A stretch of DNA of 64,000 bases, taken from NCBI RefSeq assembly GCF_900109655.1, contig NZ_FOAT01000001.1, positions 359,502-423,501 of the forward strand, written 5' to 3'. The stretch comes from Hominimerdicola alba (GTDB taxonomy: Bacteria; Bacillota; Clostridia; Oscillospirales; Ruminococcaceae). The translations under genes and the position numbers were made by a program. A model generated the notes under the pieces. The model ran no database searches, was not told the DNA's origin, and worked only from the letters and a program-made list of their open reading frames with translations. Positions 44,444-53,890 of the stretch are shown here, piece after piece (position 1 is the first letter of the stretch; every line of letters begins with the position of its first letter).

Positions 44444-47095
44444 CTATCCCTTAGCAGGTATATCAAAGGTCTTCCGCCTGCCGAATCTTTTAGCCGAGGA
44501 CACAAGCCCCGACAGCACAGGCACCAGAAAAGCCGAACCCACCGACACCGCAAGACACCTGATATCAGGCACCGCCGTGCTGAATATCTTCGCCAGTACA
44601 GGGACGTATATCCCCGTAAACAACACCGCCGCCGAAGCCGTCACAGCGAAGAGCAGAAAAGTGTTGTTGAAAAATGGCACAGAGAACAGTGTCTTTTCCT
44701 CGGATTTACATTCAAAAACGTGTATCAGCTGACTAAGCACCAGAGTGATAAGCGCACCTGTCCTCGCCAAGGTGAGCGCAGCACCCGCTTTAAGCAGAAC
44801 AGAAAACGTACCCAGTGTACAGATGCCGATAAGCACGCCCCTTATCAGCATACGCCACAGCAGACCGCCGCTGAAAAAGCTGTCACTCTCTCTGCGTGGC
44901 ATCTTCTCCATCACACTCTTTTCGGGCGGTTCAAGCCCCAGTGCTACCGCGGGCAGACTATCCGTCACAAGGTTCACCAGAAGTATCTGCGCAGGCAGCA
45001 TCACCATTGGCAGACCCATCAGCAGTCCCCCGAACATAGTGACTACCTCGCCTATGTTGCTTGATATCATATATCTCACGAATTTGCGTATGTTTGAATA
45101 GATAGTCCTGCCGTCCTCAACAGCGTTCACAAGGGTGGCAAAATTATCATCGAGAAGTATCATATCCGCCGCCTGTTTCGTGACTTCCGTACCCTGTATC
45201 CCCATGGATACACCGATATCAGCTTCCTTGACCGCAGGCGCATCGTTCACACCGTCACCTGTCATGGCACAGATATGCCCTTTTGCCTTGAAAGCCCTGA
45301 CTATCCTGAGCTTATGGGCTGGTGTCACCCGCGCGAAGACCGAACAGTTTTCAATGACTTCCGCAAGCCGTTCATCGCTCATTCCGTCGAGCTCACTCCC
45401 CGTCAGCACAAGACTGCCCTGTTTCAATATCCCAACCTGACGTGCTACCGCCGCCGCGGTGAGCTTGTGGTCGCCTGTTATCATCACCGTCCTGATACCT
45501 GCCCTGCCGCACTGACGCACAGCCTTTGCCGCTTCAGGTCGTGGCGGGTCCTGCATACCCATCAGTCCGAGAAAAACAGTGCTTCCGTCAACGATTCTGC
45601 AAAATGCCAGCACCCGCAGACCCTCAGCCGCAAACCTGTCCCCTACCCGCATTACAGCCAGCTTTTCGGCACTGCCGAAAGTCTTCACACCCGCCGCCGT
45701 CAGCACCGCAGTACATTCACCGATTATCACATCGGGACTTCCCTTTTTGAATGATACCATATTCCCGCCAGCCCCGCGGCATATCACCGTCATGGAACGG
45801 CTCTCACTGTCAAATGGTATCTCATCGGTACGAGTGTATACGACTGCATACGAAAGTATACCAAGCTCTGCCGCCGCTAAAGCTATGGCACATTCCGTAG
45901 GGTCGCCCTCAGCCGTGAATCTTGCCGAATTCTTCTTCGCTTTAAGCAGTGAAGACGCATTTTCCTCGATTCTGGCATTTGAGCACAGCGCTCCACAGAT
46001 CATCAGCTCTTTCACCGTATCAGGTATCTCACCCGACAACCCTGCCGCTTCAAAAACATTCCCCACACCATCCGATATTGTTGTAACTTTCATCTTGTTC
46101 TGTGTGACAGTGCCTGTCTTGTCCGTGCATATCACCGTGGCACAACCCAGTGTTTCCACCGAGTGGAGTTTGTGTACCAAAGCATTCCGCCTGAGCATCT
46201 TTCTTACAGCCAGCGAAAGCGCTATGGTCACCGCCGCAGGAAGCCCCTCGGGTATCGCCGCTATCGCCACCGTTATACCTGTCATCGCCATATCAAATAG
46301 AGGTTCGCCACGCAATATCCCTGCGATGAAAACGATAAAACAGATAACAATACATATCACCGCCAGAGTCCGTCCAAGCTCCGCAAGTTTTTTCTGCAAA
46401 GGAGTCAGCTCCTCATCGATGCTGTCCAGCATCACCGATACCCTGCCCATTTGTGTGCGTCTGCCTGTCGCCGTCACCCTGACCACCGCACTGCCTTTTG
46501 TCACAACAGTCCCCATGTATGCCATATAAGCCTTGTTCAGCGAGGAAAAATCCACTTCATCCGACCGCATCCGCTTGCATACGGGCTCCGCTTCTCCTGT
46601 GAGAACAGATTCATCACAGCAAAGCATTTTAGCGCTGATTATGTAGCCGTCCGCAGGAACTTTATCCCCCGCTTCAAGGGTGAAAACATCACCCGCCGCC
46701 AGCATTTCCGCAGGCAGAGTTTTAAGCACGCCGTCGCGGTAAACGCGGGCGGTCGGCGCAGTCATGGCTTCAAGCTTTTCAAGAGTTTTCTCACATCGGT
46801 ACTCCTGAATAAACCCCAGCAGAGCATTTATCACCACCACCGCGATTATGGGAACAGCATCCGTATACTGCCCCATAAGCACAGATACCGCCGTAGCCCC
46901 AAGCAGTATCATCACCATCACATCATGAAACTGCCCCAGAAATATCTTCATTGCACCCTTGTGCCGCTTTCCGCCCAGAACGTTCCTGCCGTCACTTTCA
47001 AGCCGCTGTGCCGCCTCCGCCGAGGACAGCCCAAGCACCTCACCATCCACCGCAGGACATTCCAGCTTCTTATCCAATATCCCGTACATCTCCAT
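44444..47095 (-). CDS. P2A-type cation (probably Ca2+) ATPase
   Basis: 883 residues. The cation-ATPase N-terminal domain (LGLSSAEAAQRLESDGRNVL) precedes about ten membrane helices. LTGEAEPV is the actuator motif, DKTGTVTQNKM holds the phosphorylated Asp, and TGDGVNDAPAVKEADIG is the hinge motif. PEGLPAAVTIALSLAVRKML in M4 and NLVTDSLPAVALGLEPPE in M6 match Ca2+ pumps of the SERCA/PMR1 group. It would export Ca2+ (or Mn2+) from the cytoplasm. Two ATGs (47095 and 47089) lie close together; AAAGGA fits either. Confidence 0.92.
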   Translation of the reverse strand: MEMYGILDKKLECPAVDGEVLGLSSAEAAQRLESDGRNVLGGKRHKGAMKIFLGQFHDVMVMILLGATAVSVLMGQYTDAVPIIAVVVINALLGFIQEYRCEKTLEKLEAMTAPTARVYRDGVLKTLPAEMLAAGDVFTLEAGDKVPADGYIISAKMLCCDESVLTGEAEPVCKRMRSDEVDFSSLNKAYMAYMGTVVTKGSAVVRVTATGRRTQMGRVSVMLDSIDEELTPLQKKLAELGRTLAVICIVICFIVFIAGILRGEPLFDMAMTGITVAIAAIPEGLPAAVTIALSLAVRKMLRRNALVHKLHSVETLGCATVICTDKTGTVTQNKMKVTTISDGVGNVFEAAGLSGEIPDTVKELMICGALCSNARIEENASSLLKAKKNSARFTAEGDPTECAIALAAAELGILSYAVVYTRTDEIPFDSESRSMTVICRGAGGNMVSFKKGSPDVIIGECTAVLTAAGVKTFGSAEKLAVMRVGDRFAAEGLRVLAFCRIVDGSTVFLGLMGMQDPPRPEAAKAVRQCGRAGIRTVMITGDHKLTAAAVARQVGILKQGSLVLTGSELDGMSDERLAEVIENCSVFARVTPAHKLRIVRAFKAKGHICAMTGDGVNDAPAVKEADIGVSMGIQGTEVTKQAADMILLDDNFATLVNAVEDGRTIYSNIRKFVRYMISSNIGEVVTMFGGLLMGLPMVMLPAQILLVNLVTDSLPAVALGLEPPEKSVMEKMPRRESDSFFSGGLLWRMLIRGVLIGICTLGTFSVLLKAGAALTLARTGALITLVLSQLIHVFECKSEEKTLFSVPFFNNTFLLFAVTASAAVLFTGIYVPVLAKIFSTAVPDIRCLAVSVGSAFLVPVLSGLVSSAKRFGRRKTFDIPAKG

Positions 47096-47268
47096 CTTCC
47101 TTTCATTATCAAGACATTTTCCGTTTTCCCCACCTGCTGAAATATAATACTTAACAAAGCAGGGTGCTAGTTTAATTCTATTCAGGCGTACAAGGATTAT
47201 GCCTGCCCATATTTTACATCAGCTGACAAACAGGCTCACAACTCTGGATTTTTAAGCGATTTTCGCTA

Positions 47269-47297
47269 TTGACATTTCCTCAGAATTGTTATATTAT
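47269..47297 (+). promoter_or_regulatory. Promoter of the Nudix-murT-gatD operon
   Basis: TTGACA (47269-47274), a 17-bp spacer and TATTAT (47292-47297). The leader of about 105 bases contains GTACAGC with its complement GCTGTAC and an ATAGT/ACTAT hairpin followed by five T just before the ribosome site. Confidence 0.8.
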
Positions 47298-47411
47298 AAA
47301 TAATAGTGTCCTGTCGTCAAGTGTACAGCAGATTTCGGCAGGACTAAAAGACGGCGTAGTTTACAGCTGTACGTGAACGATAGTGCCGTACTATTTTTGC
47401 GGAGGTATTCT

Positions 47412-47870
47412 ATGAGCAGATATATTTCCGATATGCGCAAGATTGTGGGTCACAGGACTCTGATACAGTGTGCGGGCAGCGTGATATGCGTTGACGGCGA
47501 GGGCAGACTTCTCCTAGGCAGACGCACCGACAATCACCTGTGGGGCTACGCAGGGGGTTCGGTGGAGATTGATGAAAAGGTGGAAGACTGCGCAAAGCGG
47601 GAGCTTTTTGAGGAAACGGGCATCATTGCCGATGAACTGGAATTCTTCTTCATCAACTCGGGAAAAGAAGCGCACTACATCTACCCCAACGGCGATGAAG
47701 TATCAAATGTGGAGATAATCTATATCTGCAAAAAATATCACGGCGAACTCAAAAGGCAGGAAGAAGAGATAGAAGAACTTCGGTTCTTCCGCCCCGAAGA
47801 AATAACCCTTGATATGATATCCCCGCCCATACGTCCCGTTTTTGAAAAATACCTGAGCGGGATACTTTAG
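47412..47870 (+). CDS. Nudix hydrolase
   Basis: 152 residues from the ATG at 47412 (GGAGG 7 bases upstream). The Nudix box GGSVEIDEKVEDCAKRELF then EETGI is complete at about 55-77. The surrounding sequence (LLLGRRTDNHLWGYAGG) is of the general NTP/NDP-sugar pyrophosphatase type; the substrate is not predictable. No regulatory extension is present, unlike the NrtR-like gene at 8896. The murT gene starts 25 bases downstream, so a role in the cell-wall precursor pathway, for example clearing damaged nucleotides, is possible but inferred. Confidence 0.88.
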   Translation: MSRYISDMRKIVGHRTLIQCAGSVICVDGEGRLLLGRRTDNHLWGYAGGSVEIDEKVEDCAKRELFEETGIIADELEFFFINSGKEAHYIYPNGDEVSNVEIIYICKKYHGELKRQEEEIEELRFFRPEEITLDMISPPIRPVFEKYLSGIL

Positions 47871-47894
47871 AAAGAAAAATTACGGAGAGATGAT

Positions 47895-49241
47895 ATGAGT
47901 TTAAAAAATACGCTGACCATCTGGTTCGGCAAACTTATGGTAAAAACACTGCACCTACTGGGCAAAGACGCGGGCAACGCTCCCGGGCTCGTGCTGTGGG
48001 AGCTGAATAAAGACTGCCTTAAAGCCTTCAAAGTGGACTGCCCCATTATCGCGGTAACAGGTACTAACGGAAAGACATCCGTTACCAACTACCTGAACCA
48101 CATTTTTGAAAGCACAGGCAAAAAGATAATCACAAATAAACAGGGCAATAACCTTGATACCGGTATAACTTCCCTGCTGCTGAACAACTGCGATATGAAA
48201 GGCAGGGTCAAGGCTGATTATCTGGTACTGGAGATAGACGAGAGCCACGTTCCCGTCATATTCTCCAAGATGAAGCTTGAAACTCTGGTACTGCTGAATT
48301 TCTTCCGCGACCAGCTTGACAGAAACGGAGAAGTTGAGACCCTGATACTCAAGGTCAAGAAATTTCTGGAGACTTACGAGGGCAATGTTGTCCTCAATGC
48401 AGATGACCCCAACGTTTCAAGACTTGGTCTCGCAAACCCCAACAACAAGAACATATACTATTTTAGTGTTGACCGCTACGCAGGCGCAACCGATAAGCCC
48501 TACGAAGTGGGCGAAGGCAAATTCTGCCCCAAATGCGGCACCGAGCTGGTATATGACTACTATCAGTACTCCCATGTTGGCAAGTTCAAATGCCCCAAAT
48601 GCGGCTTCGGCGATGTAAAGCCCTATATCACCGCTAAGAATGTAAAGCTGGATGTCCCCTCGGTTGAATTCGAGGGCGAGGAGTACAAGATAAGCCATAA
48701 CAGCATCTACTACGTTTACAATCTTGCGGCTGTGTACACAGCTGCAAACCTCTATAATTTTGATAAAAAAGTCCTCCACGAGACCTTTGAGAAATTTGAA
48801 GTAAACAACGGCAGACTTGAAAAATTCAGCGTTGACGGCAGTGAGCTTCTGGTAAATCTGGCGAAAAATCCCGTGGGCGCAAACATGACCCTGAGAGTTA
48901 TGAACGAGCACAAGGGCGAAAAGGAACTGCTCTTCGTACTCAACGATAACCTCGCTGACGGTCATGACGTTTCGTGGATTTGGGATATCAACTTCTCCAT
49001 ATTCAACGACGTTTCGAGAGTTGTCACCAGTGGCACAAGAGCATACGATATCGCCATAAGAATAAAGTGCTCGGGCTATGACCCCGATAAAATTGTTGTC
49101 AAGCCCGACCTCGACGATGCCATGGTGGAATTTTTCAAGAACAAGGGCTTCAAGTACGCTATCGCGAACTATACCGCGATACAGCCCACCCGCGCCGCTA
49201 TAAAGCGTTATAATGAGAAAGTAAAAGGAGGTCAGGGCTGA
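47895..49241 (+). CDS. murT: Lipid II isoglutaminyl synthase, MurT subunit
   Basis: 448 residues. Mur-ligase P-loop AVTGTNGKTSVTNYL at about 53-67, central domain with NADDPNVSRLGL, and the MurT-specific zinc ribbon at about 209-238 (FCPKCGTEL and FKCPKCGFG). The C-terminal DUF1727 domain includes LAKNPVGANMTLR and RAYDIAIRIKCSG. With GatD it amidates the D-Glu of lipid II to D-isoGln, required for efficient cross-linking. It overlaps gatD by one base (TGATG). Confidence 0.96.
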   Translation: MSLKNTLTIWFGKLMVKTLHLLGKDAGNAPGLVLWELNKDCLKAFKVDCPIIAVTGTNGKTSVTNYLNHIFESTGKKIITNKQGNNLDTGITSLLLNNCDMKGRVKADYLVLEIDESHVPVIFSKMKLETLVLLNFFRDQLDRNGEVETLILKVKKFLETYEGNVVLNADDPNVSRLGLANPNNKNIYYFSVDRYAGATDKPYEVGEGKFCPKCGTELVYDYYQYSHVGKFKCPKCGFGDVKPYITAKNVKLDVPSVEFEGEEYKISHNSIYYVYNLAAVYTAANLYNFDKKVLHETFEKFEVNNGRLEKFSVDGSELLVNLAKNPVGANMTLRVMNEHKGEKELLFVLNDNLADGHDVSWIWDINFSIFNDVSRVVTSGTRAYDIAIRIKCSGYDPDKIVVKPDLDDAMVEFFKNKGFKYAIANYTAIQPTRAAIKRYNEKVKGGQG

Positions 49242-49984
49242 TGGATAAGCTGAAAATTCTTCATATGTATCCCGCAATGCTTGACCTTTACGGCGACAGC
49301 GGAAATGTGGAGATACTTTCCTACCGCTGCAAAATGCGCGGCATCGAGACCGAAGTCTTCAAGCATGACCTGGGCGATAAAAACACCGATTTTTCCGGTG
49401 TAGATATAGTCTACCTCGGCGGGGGCGCAGACTTTGAACAGCAGCTTCTCGCTGATGATCTACTCGCACTGAAAGATGATATACGCAAAGCTTACGAGAG
49501 CGGCGTTTACTTCCTGATGATATGCGGCGGCTATCAGCTGATGGGGCAGTATTATAAGGATTCAAACGGCAAGAAGATACCGGGTCTTGGTCTCTTCGAT
49601 TACTATACCGTGGCTTCCACCAATAAGCGTGAAAGATGCATCGGAAATATCGTTGTTGAGACCAAACTCGGTGATGAAAATTACAAGGTCATAGGCTTTG
49701 AAAATCACGGCGGACAGACCACAAACGTAACTTCTCCTTTCGGAAAAGTTCTGGCGGGCAACGGCAATGAATTCGCCAGCAGCATAGAGGGCTACACCGA
49801 GAAAAACGTCACCGCCACCTACCTGCACGGACCTCTTCTCTCAAAGAATCCCAAGCTTGCCGACCACATAATCTCCTACTGCATGACCAGAAAAACAGGA
49901 AGTGCATACACTCCCGCCCCCATAAACGATAAGCTTGAAGACGAGTGCCGCAAGGTGCTTCTGGAAAGGCTTCTCAAAAATTAA
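49241..49984 (+). CDS. gatD: Lipid II isoglutaminyl synthase, GatD glutaminase subunit
   Basis: 247 residues, a CobB/CobQ-like class I glutamine amidotransferase. The nucleophile is Cys95 in MICGGYQLMG and the catalytic His lies in ATYLHGPLLSKNP. The N-terminal LHMYPAMLDLYGDSGNV is typical of GatD. It releases ammonia from glutamine for MurT. Stop-start overlap with murT implies fixed stoichiometry. Confidence 0.96.
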   Translation: MDKLKILHMYPAMLDLYGDSGNVEILSYRCKMRGIETEVFKHDLGDKNTDFSGVDIVYLGGGADFEQQLLADDLLALKDDIRKAYESGVYFLMICGGYQLMGQYYKDSNGKKIPGLGLFDYYTVASTNKRERCIGNIVVETKLGDENYKVIGFENHGGQTTNVTSPFGKVLAGNGNEFASSIEGYTEKNVTATYLHGPLLSKNPKLADHIISYCMTRKTGSAYTPAPINDKLEDECRKVLLERLLKN

Positions 49985-49994
49985 GAGGTGACCG

Positions 49995-50366
49995 ATGTTC
50001 TCACTTTTCAGAAAAAAGTCCGCGGATAACGACCCGCCGCTGAAAAAGCGGGTGGAAAAGATGAAATGCCGCAAGATATATTTCGTCGATGACGATTTTG
50101 ACAGGCTTTGCACAGAAATGAAAACGGACTGCAAAGCGCTTATGCGCCTTAAGCCCGTGAATTACTATGCGATAAAAAACAGCTACATCATGGGTATGCT
50201 GTATTCCGAAGAGGATTTTTCCGAGAATTTCATTCAGTTCCTGCACTTTGAATCCGAGCGTCAGACAGGCAAAAGTGATATCTTCTCCGTTGATACCGAA
50301 ACAGCTGTGAAGATCCTTGCCAAGGTGGGGATAATGATCGACCTCAAAAAGACACAGCAGAAATAA
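49995..50366 (+). CDS. 123-residue protein, unknown, in the murT-gatD operon
   Basis: Starts 10 bases after gatD, with AAGAGGTG as ribosome site. The N-terminus is basic (MFSLFRKKSADNDPPLKKRVEK), followed by a compact alpha/beta-looking region (KIYFVDDDFDRLCTEMK; FIQFLHFESERQTGKSD). No membrane segment and no family recognised. Gene position suggests a function linked to peptidoglycan amidation, but this rests on operon membership only. Confidence 0.7.
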   Translation: MFSLFRKKSADNDPPLKKRVEKMKCRKIYFVDDDFDRLCTEMKTDCKALMRLKPVNYYAIKNSYIMGMLYSEEDFSENFIQFLHFESERQTGKSDIFSVDTETAVKILAKVGIMIDLKKTQQK

Positions 50367-50440
50367 CCACATGATGCGAGTAAGCAGATCATGTCTGCTA
50401 ACTTGCCAAAACCTACAAAATGAACTAAGCGTACCCGCAC

Positions 50441-50480
50441 AAAAAAGGCACTTCTGTCACGCGACAAAAGTGCCTTTATA
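50441..50480. terminator. Bidirectional terminator between the murT operon and the LacI-type gene
   Basis: AGGCACTT (50446-50453) pairs with AAGTGCCT (50468-50475), with inner TGTC/GACA, A-rich on the left and T-rich on the right, so it suits both convergent transcripts. The stem sequence is the same as in the terminator at 10853-10885. Confidence 0.85.
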
Positions 50481-50486
50481 TTTTTA

Positions 50487-51482
50487 CTAATCACCAGTGG
50501 ACTGCCGCATTATAACCTTGTGGTCAACGGTGTAATACTTGTTGTCTTTCTTGGTGGAATGGATATTCTCGATAAGCTTCTCAATGACAAGCTCACCCAT
50601 CTTGAAACAGGGCTGTTCCACAGTCGAAACTGTGGGAAGCATCATCTCGCACATTGTGATATTATCGAATCCCATAACTGAGATATCCTTGCCAACCGTG
50701 ATACCCAGTTCAGCCGCACGGTGTATCACAGCGATAGCCAGCAGGTCGGATACCGCAAAAACGGCGGTAGGCATCTTATCCAGATTTGCGAAATAGTCCA
50801 TAGCGTCTGTGCCGCAGTTGTATTCGTAGCTGTCGCGGTAAACAAGTTCTTCACGGAAGGGTATGCCAGCCTTCTCCAGCGCCATCTTGTAGCCGTTCTC
50901 ACGAGCGGTGGAGGATATAGCCTCCGACTTTGTACCAAGAAAAGCTATGTCCCTGTGTCCCTTTTCGATAAGTGCGTTCACAGCATCGAAAGCGCCGCTT
51001 TCATCATCAACAGCCACCGTCAGCACATCAGCCCCCGGCACACCCTCACAGCACAGCGCGATATCGTAATTCTGTGCAAGGCGGTTCAGAGAATCCGCAT
51101 CGTACATCGTACCCAGCAGTACCACGCCATCCACAGTCCTGTTGAAAAGCATATTCATCTGCCTTGCCTCAGCAGTTGCAGTATTATCCGAAAACGCCGT
51201 GATTATATCATAACCGAGCTTTGAAGCATACCTCTGCATACCCGTGATTATCTTTGAATAAAGCGAGTGTTCAGAGGTAGGCATTATGCAGAGAATAACG
51301 TTGGTCTCGCATTTTCTCAGGTTTCTGCCGAGAAAATTAGGAGAATAGTGCAGTTTTTTGATAGCGTCATTAACTCTGGCAGTCGAATCCTCAGATACAT
51401 TACAGCTTCCGTTGAGTACCCTTGAGACCGTAGCCACCGAGACCCCTGCTTCTCTTGCAACGTCCTTAATAGTAGCGCTCAT
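50487..51482 (-). CDS. LacI/GalR-family transcription regulator
   Basis: 331 residues. The HTH and hinge at 1-60 (TIKDVAREAGVSVATVSRVL; YSPNFLGRNLRK) precede a periplasmic-binding-like sugar sensor domain (about 60-331). It would repress or activate sugar-use genes on binding a carbohydrate or phosphosugar. No sugar catabolic or transport gene is adjacent, so it may be a global regulator such as a CcpA-like protein, or control distant targets. No operator palindrome of the LacI type was found in its own promoter. Confidence 0.93.
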   Translation of the reverse strand: MSATIKDVAREAGVSVATVSRVLNGSCNVSEDSTARVNDAIKKLHYSPNFLGRNLRKCETNVILCIMPTSEHSLYSKIITGMQRYASKLGYDIITAFSDNTATAEARQMNMLFNRTVDGVVLLGTMYDADSLNRLAQNYDIALCCEGVPGADVLTVAVDDESGAFDAVNALIEKGHRDIAFLGTKSEAISSTARENGYKMALEKAGIPFREELVYRDSYEYNCGTDAMDYFANLDKMPTAVFAVSDLLAIAVIHRAAELGITVGKDISVMGFDNITMCEMMLPTVSTVEQPCFKMGELVIEKLIENIHSTKKDNKYYTVDHKVIMRQSTGD

Positions 51483-51529
51483 AACTTACTCCTTTCAGTA
51501 TCATATATCCCACATTTTTATTAATCTGT

Positions 51530-51558
51530 ATTATATCATATTTCCTTGTAAAAATCAA
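51530..51558 (-). promoter_or_regulatory. Promoter of the LacI-type gene
   Basis: Minus-strand TTGATT (51558-51553), a 17-bp spacer and TATAAT (51535-51530). Confidence 0.8.
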
Positions 51559-51607
51559 CTGCTGCTTTATACATATTCAAAAGAAATATCGTCCAAGTCA
51601 TACGTTC

Positions 51608-51652
51608 GGTATTTTGGGTATAGCTTCGTTTACCAAAAATACCAGTGGTATT
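51608..51652. other. Overlapping alternative hairpins in a non-coding stretch
   Basis: GGTATTTTGGGTA (51608-51620) pairs with TACCAAAAATACC (51631-51643) at 12 of 13 positions. The 3' arm can instead pair with a following GGTATT (AATACC-AGT-GGTATT, 51638-51652). The 200 bases around it (51559-51753) have no gene. Confidence 0.45.
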
Positions 51653-51753
51653 CCTTGTATCACGGAGAAGACAGCCAAAAACGAGAATGAAAATTCCTGC
51701 CATAGAACATAGATAAACGAAACCAATTATCTAACAAACAAGTAAACTCACAT

Positions 51754-51782
51754 TTGACTTTTACTAAACTATCTGATATAAT
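51754..51782 (+). promoter_or_regulatory. Promoter of the two-component system
   Basis: TTGACT (51754-51759), a 17-bp spacer and TATAAT (51777-51782), about 40 bases before the response regulator start. Confidence 0.9.
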
Positions 51783-51822
51783 AGCGACAACACGATAGTA
51801 TAATAAACTGCGGAGGTGTGAT

Positions 51823-52497
51823 ATGAAAATACTTATCGCGGAGGATGAAAGCTCGCTGAATGAGGTCATAACCAAAAAGCTGAAACAGGAAGGATTCTGC
51901 GTTGACAGCTGCCTTGACGGCGGCGAAGCGCTTGAAAGACTGCTTTACACCGATTACGATATGGCAGTGCTGGATATCATGATGCCTGTACTAAGCGGTA
52001 CTGAGGTGTTAACGGATCTGCGCAGGCATGGAAAAAACACACCTGTAATTTTCCTGACCGCTAAAGATACGGTTCATGACAGGGTAACGGGGCTGAACCT
52101 CGGTGCGAATGACTATATCGTCAAGCCTTTTTCCTTTGACGAACTTATCGCTCGTATCATGGCAGTAAGACGAACCGTGTCGGGGAATATCTCAAATCAG
52201 ATCACCCTGGCTGACCTTACAGTTGATATCGACACCCATATCATAACACTGGAGGGCTGTGAGATCACTCTTACAGGCAAGGAATACGAACTGCTGGAAT
52301 ACCTGATGATGAACAAAGGGCATATACTCAGCAAGGCCAAGATACTCAGCCATGTATGGGGTTACGATTACGAGGGCGGCGATAAGATAGTTGAGGTTTA
52401 TATGAACTATCTCCGCAAAAAGATAGACGCAGGCAGAGATAAAAAGCTGATACATACTGTAAGGGGCATAGGATATGTCATGAAGGAGGAAGTATGA
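51823..52497 (+). CDS. OmpR/PhoB-type response regulator
   Basis: 224 residues. Receiver domain 1-112 with acidic pair near 8, phospho-acceptor Asp51 (AVLDIMMP), Thr and Lys in FLTAKD and YIVKPFSFDEL. The winged-helix DNA-binding domain covers about 128-222 (LTGKEYELLEYLMMNKGHILS; VEVYMNYLRKKID). Proteins of this class bind head-to-tail repeats at 10-11 bp spacing; such a repeat occurs at the promoter of the gene that follows the kinase. It overlaps the kinase gene by ATGA. Confidence 0.95.
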   Translation: MKILIAEDESSLNEVITKKLKQEGFCVDSCLDGGEALERLLYTDYDMAVLDIMMPVLSGTEVLTDLRRHGKNTPVIFLTAKDTVHDRVTGLNLGANDYIVKPFSFDELIARIMAVRRTVSGNISNQITLADLTVDIDTHIITLEGCEITLTGKEYELLEYLMMNKGHILSKAKILSHVWGYDYEGGDKIVEVYMNYLRKKIDAGRDKKLIHTVRGIGYVMKEEV

Positions 52498-53855
52498 AAC
52501 GCATCTCGCTAAAGCTGAAGCTTTCTCTGTGGTTCACGCTGATACTCACCATAGTCTGTGCTGTGATACTGATACTGGTGATGCGGATATATCAGACGAC
52601 TGAGAAAAAACTGCTGCTCCAGACCCTTGATAATGCCACGGATTCAATGGTATACAAAATGAGGGGCGACTGGAAATACCGAAAGGATATGGAAACGGGA
52701 AAGCTTGATGACCACAACTTTCTCGTCGATGATGTTCAGCTGATGGTGTATAATAAAAAGGGCGACCATATCGCAGGTGTGTTCCTCTATCCCGAGCTTG
52801 ATGAGCTTCCTGTACACGAATCTGACAAGCCTGTACGCACGGAGCTTGACGGAAGGGACTATTACTACTGGGACAAAAAGACCCGAACCGTCCGCGGAAA
52901 CGATATGTATGTCAGGGGTATAATTGCGGCAGAAGATGACCTTTTCGGGAGCCTGACATCCCACATAACGATACTTATCGCCCTGCCTGTACTTCTGGCG
53001 ATGGCTTTCGGCGGCGGCTACTTTATAACGGGAAAATTTCTAAAGCCCATAAGGGATATCCGCAAAACTGCCGAGGAGATACGTTCCGGCGGGGATCTTT
53101 CCAAGCGTATCGGCACCAGCGGCAACGGCGACGAGCTGGACGAACTGGCAAACACTATCAATACAATGTTCGATAAGCTTGATAAGGATTTCGATGCACA
53201 AAAGCAGTTCACATCAAATGCATCACACGAACTGCGCACTCCTGTTTCGGTGATACTCGCTCAGTGCGAATACGGCTTCGATCACGCAGACAGCGCCGAA
53301 GAACTTATGCAGGTAGTTTCCTCAGTACAGGAACAGGGCTACAAGATGTCGGGAATTATAAAGCTTCTGCTGATGTTCACAAGGATAGATCAGGGAACGG
53401 AGCATTACCCGAAAGAAGAGACCGATCTAACGGAGCTTGTACATTCTGTCTGCGAGGATATGCGCATAATCGCAGATAAAAATATCACCGTCACCGAAAA
53501 GCTAGCCCCCGTAACTGCCTATGTCAACCGCGAAATGCTGACTTTGCTCACAGTTAATCTTATACAGAACAGTCTGAGATACGGCAAAGAGAACGGCAAT
53601 GTAAAAGTTGGATTATCAGAAAACGGAAATATGGCTGTGCTTACAGTCGAAGACAACGGTATCGGCATATCGGCGGAAGATCTGCCGAATATCTGGGAAC
53701 GCTTTTACCGTTCAGACAGATCAAGAAGCTCAAAGGGACTGGGTCTCGGACTTGCACTGGTGAAACAGATAGCAGAATTCCACGGCGGCACAGCCGAAGC
53801 CGAAAGCACCGAGGGTATAGGCAGTCGATTTATTGTTAAAATTATCAAAAAGTAA
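52494..53855 (+). CDS. Sensor histidine kinase
   Basis: 453 residues. TM1 at about 11-31, an extracellular sensor of about 120 residues rich in Asp, Lys and Tyr, TM2 at about 153-175, HAMP (about 176-230), HisKA with phospho-acceptor His245 in NASHELRTPVS, and HATPase with NLIQNSLRYGKENG (N box) and EDNGIGIS (G1). The sensor domain has no recognised fold. It should phosphorylate the upstream-encoded regulator. The signal may concern the cell surface, since the downstream gene encodes a secreted protein. Confidence 0.95.
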   Translation: MKRISLKLKLSLWFTLILTIVCAVILILVMRIYQTTEKKLLLQTLDNATDSMVYKMRGDWKYRKDMETGKLDDHNFLVDDVQLMVYNKKGDHIAGVFLYPELDELPVHESDKPVRTELDGRDYYYWDKKTRTVRGNDMYVRGIIAAEDDLFGSLTSHITILIALPVLLAMAFGGGYFITGKFLKPIRDIRKTAEEIRSGGDLSKRIGTSGNGDELDELANTINTMFDKLDKDFDAQKQFTSNASHELRTPVSVILAQCEYGFDHADSAEELMQVVSSVQEQGYKMSGIIKLLLMFTRIDQGTEHYPKEETDLTELVHSVCEDMRIIADKNITVTEKLAPVTAYVNREMLTLLTVNLIQNSLRYGKENGNVKVGLSENGNMAVLTVEDNGIGISAEDLPNIWERFYRSDRSRSSKGLGLGLALVKQIAEFHGGTAEAESTEGIGSRFIVKIIKK

Positions 53856-53890
53856 ATAAAAATTAAATATTTCATAAAGATGCTTTTTTC

